From assembly GCA_028284445.1 (NCBI GenBank), contig JANQRS010000054.1, positions 1 through 35,972 of the forward strand: 35,972 nucleotides of DNA, written 5' to 3'. Made by a program: the position numbers and the translations under genes. The notes beneath the pieces were generated by a model that saw only the letters and a list, made by a program, of their open reading frames with translations, made no database searches and had not been told where the DNA came from. How positions within the stretch are numbered: position 1 is the first letter of the stretch; each line of letters starts with the position of its first letter. The DNA is from Calditrichia bacterium. GTDB taxonomy: Bacteria > Calditrichota > Calditrichia > RBG-13-44-9 > J075. Below, one piece after another: positions 18,627 through 24,652 of this stretch.

Positions 18627-18642
18627 ACAACCGCTATGCCAA
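18627..18642 (-). promoter_or_regulatory. Candidate sigma-54 promoter for torF-amtB-PII
   Basis: Read on the minus strand the sequence is TTGGCATAGCGGTTGT. The GG of the -24 element and the G of the -12 element are 11 nt apart, as in the consensus YTGGCAC-N5-TTGC; the last C is replaced by T. Predicted initiation would be about 80 nt before the torF start. AmtB/GlnK operons are classic NtrC/sigma-54 targets, which supports the reading. Confidence 0.5.
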
Positions 18643-18738
18643 GGACGTTTTTGACCTGTTGCCAAAATTTCTCTTTTGCTAAACTTCTGTTTTTTATGGT
18701 TTAAAAGGCTGGAACAAAAAAATGGTGAAATCTCGGGC

Positions 18739-18771
18739 TAAAAAATAGGCTGCTGCCCTGTTTTAAGCAGC
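18739..18771 (-). terminator. Probable terminator of the thr operon
   Basis: On the minus strand a 6-bp GC-rich stem (GCTGCT/AGCAGC, 18766-18771 with 18749-18754) with an 11-nt loop is followed by CTATTTTTTAG. It lies about 30 nt past the thrC stop. The same sequence contains a 19-mer found again near 24.04 kb, so it may have another role. Confidence 0.5.
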
Positions 18772-18800
18772 TGCTCAAAATCGGACAGAGAAATGCCGTT

Positions 18801-20096
18801 TTAGAGAAGAAATTCTTTCAGTGCTGAGAAGTTTGCCGGGAGGGATGTGGCGACCTTTTGGCGTTTGGCAAGGGAAGATAGGGCTGCTGGAATGTCTACC
18901 TTAATGCCAAGTGTCTCTTCAACAACGGTATCGAACTTTGCCGGATGTGCAGTCTCCAGGAAAATGCCACACATGGCTTTCTGCCCGAATGCCCGAAACT
19001 GTTGCAGGGCTCGATAGCCAACTGCGCCATGTGGATCGGCCACATAGTCAAAATGCTGATAAATGCCCTGCATGGTCTCACGGGTTTCATCGTCGGTTGC
19101 TGAAAATCCACTAACGTCTTTTCGTATTGCTGCGAAGTCACCATCGTATAATGCCAGCAAGCGCTGGAAATTGCTTGGGTTGCCGACATCCATGGCATTT
19201 GAAATAGTACTCCTGGAAACCTGGGGATCAAAGAGACCACTTGCCAAATAGCGCGGCACAATATCATTGATGTTGGTAGCCGCAATAAAATGATAAATCG
19301 GCAGTCCCATTTTCCTGGCGATTAATCCGGCAGTCAAATTCCCGAAGTTCCCGCTTGGCACCGACATGACGATTGGCAAGGCCTGTTTGCGAATCTGTGC
19401 CACTGCACGAAAATAATAGAGCGTTTGCGGCAGCAAACGGGCAATATTGATTGAATTGGCGGAGGTTAATCTATAATGAGTGCCAAGCGTCTCGTCGAGG
19501 AAAGCAGATTTCACCATTGCCTGACAGTCATCGAAGCTGCCGTCTATTTCCAGAGCAGTGATGTTTTCCCCGAGGGTTGTGAGCTGCTTTTCTTGCAGCG
19601 GGCTAACACGTCCGGAGGGATATAAAATAAATACCCGAATGCCCGCCACGCCAACAAAGCCGTTGGCAACGGCACTGCCGGTATCGCCGGAAGTTGCCAC
19701 CAGAATAGTCAACTCCTCGTCGCTATTGCGAACATAATATCCCATCAGGCGGGCCATAAATCGGGCGGCAAAGTCCTTGAATGCCAGTGTCGGGCCATGA
19801 AACAGTTCCAACACATGCAGGTGTTCATCAAGCTGAACCAGCGGCGCATCAAAATTGATCGCTTCTTCGGTCATTTCGCGTAGGACATCTTGTGGTAATT
19901 CAGCATCAAGCAGCGCAGCCATAACTTCAACCGCGATTTCCGGAAAGCTTAATGACGACATGCCTTCAATAAAATCAGGTGATAGCCGTGGAATGCTATA
20001 AGGCATATAAAGACCATTGTCCGGCGGCAGTCCACGCAAGACCGCTTCACGCAGGGTGGCATCAGATGATTGCTGGTTTGTACTGTAGTATTTCAT
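18801..20096 (-). CDS. thrC: Threonine synthase
   Basis: 431 residues. It converts O-phosphohomoserine to threonine with pyridoxal phosphate. The N-terminal MKYYSTN..., LREAVLRGLPPDNGLYMP is typical of the longer bacterial/fungal-type enzyme. The PLP lysine lies in LELFHGPTLAFKDFAARFM (about residue 110). Other marks are TILVATSGDTGSAVANGF (phosphate/PLP loop), a SANSINIARLLPQ segment and VPSGNFGNLTAG. It is third in the thrA-thrB-thrC order, 218 nt after thrB across a tandem-repeat gap, so it may be co-transcribed or have its own promoter. The ribosome site is weak. Confidence 0.96.
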   Translation of the reverse strand: MKYYSTNQQSSDATLREAVLRGLPPDNGLYMPYSIPRLSPDFIEGMSSLSFPEIAVEVMAALLDAELPQDVLREMTEEAINFDAPLVQLDEHLHVLELFHGPTLAFKDFAARFMARLMGYYVRNSDEELTILVATSGDTGSAVANGFVGVAGIRVFILYPSGRVSPLQEKQLTTLGENITALEIDGSFDDCQAMVKSAFLDETLGTHYRLTSANSINIARLLPQTLYYFRAVAQIRKQALPIVMSVPSGNFGNLTAGLIARKMGLPIYHFIAATNINDIVPRYLASGLFDPQVSRSTISNAMDVGNPSNFQRLLALYDGDFAAIRKDVSGFSATDDETRETMQGIYQHFDYVADPHGAVGYRALQQFRAFGQKAMCGIFLETAHPAKFDTVVEETLGIKVDIPAALSSLAKRQKVATSLPANFSALKEFLL

Positions 20097-20212
20097 GGGG
20101 ATGCGGACGCTAAATTCGTTTCCTTGTTAGAAACATTTGACCGCGCAATGGGTCTCCTATGGTGAAAAGAAATGTTGTCTAATCTCCAATCCCTAATCTC
20201 TCTTTGCTATTT

Positions 20213-20320
20213 TTCAATGCTTCAATGCTTCAATGCTTCAATCTTCAATACTTCAATACTTCAATACTTCAATACTTCAATACTTCAATACTTCAATCTT
20301 CAATACTTCAATCTTCAATG
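20213..20320. repeat. Tandem repeat array TTCAATGC / TTCAATAC / TTCAATC
   Basis: Three copies of TTCAATGC, one TTCAATC, six of TTCAATAC, then mixed TTCAATC and TTCAATAC units. The array fills the thrB-thrC gap, and its last units supply the thrB stop codon (TCA on the plus strand at 20315-20317). Confidence 0.92.
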
Positions 20321-21256
20321 TCTCTTAATAACTCTCGGTCCGTCCTCATTGACTTTGGAGACGTAGACTGTGCTATCGAGATCTGCATCGCGGGCGGCAC
20401 GCTGCATGGCACGGCCAATCTCTCCAGCGGTAAGCGGATCGTCGCTCAGTGCAAAAATTGATGGCCCGGAGCCGCTAATGCTGCTGCCCAGTGCGCCGGA
20501 ATCCATTGCAGCTTGCTTGATGGCGCTGAACCCGGGAATCAGCGGAGTGCGAACCGGTTCTGCAATGCGGTCCTCTATAGATTTACCGATCAGGTCATAA
20601 TCATCCTGATACAAGCCGCTGATAAACCCTGCCAAATTGCCCCATTGCGCAGTGGCGTCCTCAAGAAGAATTTTTTTCGGCAGCAGTCGCCGCGCTTCGC
20701 CGGTGTGTATTTCGATATGCGGATGCAGAATCGTGCAATGTAAATGTACAGGCGTTGGCAATTGAACGATATCGAGGGGATCATAACTGCGCACCAGGAC
20801 GAAGCCACCATAGAGCGATGCTGCTATATTGTCGGCATGGCCATTACTGGTAATGCTTTCTTCCGCTTTTAAGGCGCATTGCAGGAGCTCGGTCTGCGAT
20901 AATGGTTCCTCAAAAAGGATATTGGCGGCGACCACGCCGGCCACCGCACTGGCGGCACTCGAGCCCAGTCCACTTCCCAATGGCATTTTCTTGTGAATCT
21001 CAATTTCAAGGCCGTCTTCGGTCTCGATTTTATTCATTAATTCAGCGATGGCAATGCCGGCGGTATTTTTCTCAACTTCGCGCGGAAGTCTTTCACGATC
21101 CCCGCGAATATCGGAAATGCAGATGCCCTTATCTGCAACGCGACGGACCACGACCATGTCGCCGGGATGGCTGACGGCAAATCCCAAAACGTCAAAGCCG
21201 CAGCCGACGTTGGCTACAGTGGCGGGAGCAAAAACTGAGACTTCTTTGAGAGCCAT
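20315..21256 (-). CDS. thrB: Homoserine kinase
   Basis: 313 residues, GHMP kinase family. It phosphorylates homoserine with ATP to give the substrate of ThrC. Visible motifs are VFAPATVANVGCGFDVLGFA (N-terminal GHMP motif), the ATP-binding loop KMPLGSGLGSSAASAVAG (about residues 89-106), ESITSNGHADNIAASLYGG, and the C-terminal GALGSSISGSGPSIFAL (glycine-rich motif 3). It starts 8 nt after the thrA stop, so translation is likely coupled. Its stop codon falls inside a tandem repeat array, so the C-terminal end could vary with repeat changes. Confidence 0.96.
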   Translation of the reverse strand: MALKEVSVFAPATVANVGCGFDVLGFAVSHPGDMVVVRRVADKGICISDIRGDRERLPREVEKNTAGIAIAELMNKIETEDGLEIEIHKKMPLGSGLGSSAASAVAGVVAANILFEEPLSQTELLQCALKAEESITSNGHADNIAASLYGGFVLVRSYDPLDIVQLPTPVHLHCTILHPHIEIHTGEARRLLPKKILLEDATAQWGNLAGFISGLYQDDYDLIGKSIEDRIAEPVRTPLIPGFSAIKQAAMDSGALGSSISGSGPSIFALSDDPLTAGEIGRAMQRAARDADLDSTVYVSKVNEDGPRVIKRH

Positions 21257-21264
21257 AATTATTC

Positions 21265-23760
21265 TTAGTATGATATTCGAATCAAATCGGCAAACACGCC
21301 GGCAGCGGTGACTTCTGCACCGGCGCCCGGACCACGAATCACCAGTGGCCGGTTCAAGTAGCGTTCCGTAGTGAAGACAATCTTGTTGTCGGTGCCTTCT
21401 GTATTTGCAAACGGATGGCTGTCATCAATGGTTTCGATTGCCACCGTGGCCGAGCCGTTTTCCAATCTGGCAATATATCTTAATTGATTGCCCTTCGCTG
21501 CTGCCGCGGTCCGTTGCTGCTCAAAATTGGCATCATGATTTGGCAAGGCGGCAAGAAACTCATCGACTGATGCTAATTCCTCCAGTCCGGCCGGCACCAG
21601 GCTCTCGACCGTAATATCCGTCAATTCCAGGGTGTGACCACATTGCCGTGCCAGGATCAATAGCTTGCGGGCGACATCCATGCCATTCAGGTCTTCCCGC
21701 GGGTCCGGCTCGGTTAACCCTTTTTCCCGGGCATCCAGGACAACCTTGCTGAAGCTTGTTTGATCATCAACACTATTAAATATATAGCTTAATGTACCGG
21801 AAAGGATACCTTCGATACGAATTATTCGATCTCCGCTGTCAACCAGGTCACGCAGCGTGCTGATCACCGGGAGACCGGCCCCGACGTTTGTTTCATATAG
21901 AAACTTGATGCCGCGCTTATGGGCGATTCTTTGCAATTCCCGGTATTGTTCATAGGACCCGGCGTTGGCTTTTTTATTTGGGGTGACGATGGAGATGCTG
22001 CTGTCAAGTATGCTGGCGTATCCCTCAATAATGTCATCGCTGGCAGTGCAATCGATAAACACCGAATTCGGCAAATTCAGCGTCTGCATATGCTCTACGA
22101 ATTGCGGAAAATTGGTGGAGGTGCCGTTTTCCTTCATTTCCTGTTGCCATGATGCCGGATCAATACCATCAACGTTAAACACCATTTCGCGGCTATTGGC
22201 CAGGCCGATGAGACGAAGCTCGAGAGAGCGATCGCGCTTGAGATTAGCTGACTGTTCGTTTATTTGCTTTAGTAAAGTTGAGCCAATCAGCCCGCTGCCA
22301 ACCAGGAAGAGGTTCAAGGAGCGGGATGTCGAATGAAAGAACATATCATGGATGGCATTCAGCGCCTTGGCTTCATCAGCATTGGAAATAACTGTAGAGA
22401 TATTCAACTCTGAAGATCCCTGGGCTATTGCAACCACGTTAATCCCGTTGCGGCCAAGGGCATCAAAAAATTTACCGGAAATCCCCGGCGTGTGACGCAT
22501 ATACTCACCAACGACGGCAACAATTGCCAGGTCTACTTCAACCGTGGGATGCTCTAAGAGTCCGGCTTGGATTTCCAGCTGGAATTCGCCTTCTATTGCC
22601 TCACGTGCCTTGTTCGCGGCAGTTGGCTCAATGGCGATGCAAATTGAATGTTCTGATGAGGCCTGGGTGATCAGTATAATATTGATACCTTCTTTACCGA
22701 GGCAGTCGAAGAGCCGTCGTGCTGTCCCGCTCACACCAATCATGCCGCTTCCCTGTACTTTTACCAGCGCCACCGAGGGGATGGAACTAATGCCTTTTAT
22801 CGGCGGGGGACCGGATGTTAGCCGGAAGTGACTGCCGGACTTCTCTGCTGGCGACTCAAGCGTTTCTATACCATTTTTCTTGATGAGCGTGCCCCTGAAT
22901 GCCGGATTGAACGTGTTGCGAATAGATATCGGGATTTGATTTGCCAGCAATGGTTGAACTGTGGGCGGATGAATCACTTTTGCCCCAAAATGTGACATTT
23001 CCATCGCTTCTTCATAACTCATCGATTTAATCGAAAACGCCTTGCTCACTTTGCGCGGATCGGCGGTCATAACGCCATCAACATCCGTCCAGATTTCGAC
23101 GATATCAGCATTAACTGCCGCTCCGATGATTGCCGCGGTATAGTCACTGCCGCCCCGGCCAAGTGTCGTCGTTTCACCACGCTCTGTTGTGCCGATAAAA
23201 CCAGTCGCAATTGGAATGGTGCCGCGAGGATCTATTATTTTGTTTACATTTAGGTTAGTCTGATCAAAATCCGGCCTGGCACTGCCAAAATTGGCGTTGG
23301 TTTGAAGGGCGTTGCGCATATCAATAAACTTGCCGGGGTGACCGTCCGCCAACAGGCTTGAGCTGATAATAAAAGCAGATAATCGTTCACCGAAGCTCAT
23401 GATGTAATCGAGTGTTTTCGCAGACAATTCGCGCACAAGAAATACACCATTGAGGACGTCCTGCAACTGCGCCATTTCATGCGCAACATGCGCCAACACA
23501 TCGGCGTTTTCCGTTTTGATCAGCGCTTTTGCAAAGCGCTCATGTTTCTCACGCAATGATGTCAAGAGGCCCAGGTATTGATTGTCACCGACGGATGCTT
23601 TTTCTCCTAATTCGATCAGTTGATTGGTGACGCCGCCGAATGCCGAAACCACAATGACCATCGCCGGATTCGTTTTGCGTGTTTCCAATATGATGTTAAT
23701 GACTTGCCGGATTCGTTCCGGAGAACCAACGGATGTACCACCGAATTTAAGAATTTTCAT
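21265..23760 (-). CDS. thrA: Bifunctional aspartokinase / homoserine dehydrogenase
   Basis: 831 residues from the ATG at 23760 (MKILKFGGTSVGSPERI, with AGGAC upstream); the open frame extends 16 codons further but the family starts here. It catalyses the first and third steps from aspartate to homoserine. The aspartokinase domain (about 1-290) has KFGGTSVGS and TTLGRGGSDYTAA. Two ACT-type regulatory domains follow (about 325-475, VALVKVQGSGMIGVSGTA and VAIVAVVGEYMRHTPG). The homoserine dehydrogenase domain (about 480-831) has the NAD(P) loop FLVGSGLIGSTLL, TPNKKANAGSYEQY, YETNVGAGLPVI and EGILSGTLSYIFN. ACT domains suggest threonine feedback, as in E. coli ThrA. Confidence 0.97.
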   Translation of the reverse strand: MKILKFGGTSVGSPERIRQVINIILETRKTNPAMVIVVSAFGGVTNQLIELGEKASVGDNQYLGLLTSLREKHERFAKALIKTENADVLAHVAHEMAQLQDVLNGVFLVRELSAKTLDYIMSFGERLSAFIISSSLLADGHPGKFIDMRNALQTNANFGSARPDFDQTNLNVNKIIDPRGTIPIATGFIGTTERGETTTLGRGGSDYTAAIIGAAVNADIVEIWTDVDGVMTADPRKVSKAFSIKSMSYEEAMEMSHFGAKVIHPPTVQPLLANQIPISIRNTFNPAFRGTLIKKNGIETLESPAEKSGSHFRLTSGPPPIKGISSIPSVALVKVQGSGMIGVSGTARRLFDCLGKEGINIILITQASSEHSICIAIEPTAANKAREAIEGEFQLEIQAGLLEHPTVEVDLAIVAVVGEYMRHTPGISGKFFDALGRNGINVVAIAQGSSELNISTVISNADEAKALNAIHDMFFHSTSRSLNLFLVGSGLIGSTLLKQINEQSANLKRDRSLELRLIGLANSREMVFNVDGIDPASWQQEMKENGTSTNFPQFVEHMQTLNLPNSVFIDCTASDDIIEGYASILDSSISIVTPNKKANAGSYEQYRELQRIAHKRGIKFLYETNVGAGLPVISTLRDLVDSGDRIIRIEGILSGTLSYIFNSVDDQTSFSKVVLDAREKGLTEPDPREDLNGMDVARKLLILARQCGHTLELTDITVESLVPAGLEELASVDEFLAALPNHDANFEQQRTAAAAKGNQLRYIARLENGSATVAIETIDDSHPFANTEGTDNKIVFTTERYLNRPLVIRGPGAGAEVTAAGVFADLIRISY

Positions 23761-23857
23761 GTGCGCGTCCTGTTTTTCACGGTAATTAAAAGGAGAATCG
23801 CGCGGCAAAAATCAAGCCTTGTTTCATATTCTGTTCAAAAAGCGCAGAAACTGATCG

Positions 23858-23897
23858 AAAAATGCCGGTTTTTGCAATCAGATTCAAAAACAGCCGG
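23858..23897 (-). terminator. Terminator-like hairpin upstream of thrA (possible attenuator)
   Basis: Read on the minus strand, CCGG-(CTG bulge)-TTTTTG pairs with CAAAAACCGG (arms 23888-23897 and 23865-23874 plus flanks) around a 10-nt loop, followed by CATTTTT. It lies about 100 nt before the thrA start and about 60 nt after the stop of the Thr/Ile leader ORF. Confidence 0.4.
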
Positions 23898-23958
23898 AAA
23901 AATCTATTTTTAAAGGGGTGGTACAAATGTTCCACCTGGAACGTCTCGAAATTTCGAT

Positions 23959-24027
23959 CTAAGTATTTGTAAAAATGATGCTTGTGTTAGCTCTTGATTG
24001 AAGGGGTGCCCTGTTTGGGCCAATCAT
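23959..24027 (-). CDS. Candidate thr operon leader peptide
   Basis: A 22-codon ORF (begins MIGPNRAPLQ, ends NTSIIFTNT) lies on the thrA strand, about 200 nt upstream of thrA. The last nine residues contain three Thr and two Ile, the amino acids sensed by the E. coli thr attenuator. Overlapping small hairpins and a terminator-like hairpin follow. The ribosome site is poor (AGG only 2-3 nt before ATG), the Thr/Ile run is short, and the frame is open further upstream, so this is a tentative call. Confidence 0.3.
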   Translation of the reverse strand: MIGPNRAPLQSRANTSIIFTNT

Positions 24028-24036
24028 GGCCTGTTG

Positions 24037-24055
24037 GCTGCTTAAAATAGGGCAG
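24037..24055. promoter_or_regulatory. 19-mer shared with the region upstream of torF-amtB
   Basis: GCTGCTTAAAATAGGGCAG here matches the minus strand at 18753-18771 with one mismatch. It contains a CTGC-N10-GCAG dyad. In both places it lies upstream of a sigma-54-like promoter in the same orientation. It could be an activator site, but the copy near 18.76 kb overlaps a terminator-like hairpin. Confidence 0.3.
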
Positions 24056-24101
24056 TCGACTAAGGTGCTGTTTTTAAATGCCTTATGTGGGAGCGTTGCT
24101 T

Positions 24102-24118
24102 TTGGCAGCACATTTGCA
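24102..24118 (+). promoter_or_regulatory. Candidate sigma-54 promoter upstream of the ilv leader
   Basis: TTGGCAGCACATTTGCA has GG at 24104-24105 and GC at 24116-24117, exactly the spacing of the -24/-12 consensus. Predicted initiation near 24129 would leave about 165 nt of leader before the ilv leader ORF. Whether the organism has RpoN cannot be seen here. Confidence 0.45.
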
Positions 24119-24296
24119 ACCCACAATCGCAATTTATTTGTACGGTATTCCAAAAGTGTTGTAGAAGTAATTTAATCTGGTTTTTTCTAAAGTTTTTCGG
24201 GGAGAGGCCGATAAGCAATCAGTAAGAAAAACCCAGTATTGCTTCTGCGAAAATTTACTTAAAGATACTGCATAGAGAACCATGAGGAGTGGTCAT

Positions 24297-24512
24297 ATGA
24301 ACCATCAACCATCGACAACTGGCGAATGTGCCCCATGTGGCATGAATAACTTTTTTAGTTTAACCTCCATCGATGGTCTCGTCATTCTCGCTCTACCCCT
24401 ATCCGTCCTACTACTATTTCTACTACCCTCACTAGTCTTTCTGCTACCGATTCTACTAGGTAGCATGATTCTCAAGCTACTTGTTGCTGTCGCGGTCGTA
24501 CCGGCTCAATAA
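24297..24512 (+). CDS. Branched-chain amino acid leader peptide (putative ilv attenuator leader)
   Basis: 71 codons, ATG 24297 with GAGGAG (24284-24289) 7 nt upstream; ATG 24282 is an alternative. The first 21 residues are ordinary (MNHQPSTTGECAPCGMNNFF...). From residue 22 onward, 29 of 50 residues are Leu (18), Val (7) or Ile (4), including runs such as LSVLLLFLLPSLVFLLPILL. Twelve of the 18 Leu codons are CTA, which looks rare in the neighbouring genes. The ORF sits directly before ilvD, where enterobacteria place ilvL-type leaders, but those are only about 30 codons. Short complementary segments overlie its 3' half. Stalling at uncharged Leu/Val/Ile tRNA is inferred. The alternative is a one-helix membrane peptide. 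Confidence 0.65.
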   Translation: MNHQPSTTGECAPCGMNNFFSLTSIDGLVILALPLSVLLLFLLPSLVFLLPILLGSMILKLLVAVAVVPAQ

Positions 24513-24564
24513 GTAGCCCCTAAGCTAATCAAAAAATTTTTAACGGTAGTTCGATGAATTACCG
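24443..24564 (+). promoter_or_regulatory. Mutually exclusive RNA pairing segments (putative ilv attenuator)
   Basis: Segment 1 GCTACC (24443-24448) pairs with segment 2 GGTAGC (24459-24464). Segment 2 can instead pair with segment 3 GCTACTT (24476-24482), and segment 3 with segment 4 AAGTAGC (24511-24517), which overlaps the leader stop codon. A further 9-bp hairpin (arms 24544-24552 and 24556-24564, loop GAT) follows, and its CGGTAG arm can also pair with CTACCG at 24444-24449. TTTTT lies at 24537-24541, but not directly after a stem, so a classical terminator is not evident. Confidence 0.45.
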
Positions 24565-24652
24565 GTTTGTGCATCAGGTCGCGAATGTGTAGCCCAAAAG
24601 GGAGTTCACAGTGCCTGAATACCAACACCCTCATATCCAAGAGGCAACTGTT

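Larger units (their letters stand above)
23761..24296. other. Divergent thr / ilv control region
   Basis: This 0.5 kb separates thrA (minus) from the ilv leader ORF (plus). Minus-strand elements are a short Thr/Ile-bearing ORF, overlapping small hairpins (GTTCCACCTGGAAC at 23929-23942; GGTGG 23917-23921 with CCACC 23932-23936) and a terminator-like hairpin. Plus-strand elements are a sigma-54-like promoter and a 19-mer related to one near 18.76 kb. A 12-bp palindrome, TCGAAATTTCGA, lies at 23946-23957. Confidence 0.6.

Noticed and set aside
20172..20461. Open frames reading NTSILQYF-type repeats
   Set aside because: They are translations of the TTCAATAC array and run antisense into thrB.
24129..24296. 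T-box or other known riboswitch in the ilv 5' leader
   Set aside because: I could not find a T-box TGGNACCGCG-type bulge or another riboswitch core by eye.
24282..24512. Hydrophobic small membrane protein as the reading of the ilv leader ORF
   Set aside because: Not excluded, but the position before ilvD, the Leu/Val/Ile content, the CTA runs and the overlying pairings fit a leader peptide better.
24513..24610. Classical Rho-independent terminator after the ilv leader
   Set aside because: The hairpin at 24544-24564 is followed by GTTTGTGC rather than a T run, and the TTTTT at 24537-24541 does not follow a stem directly.
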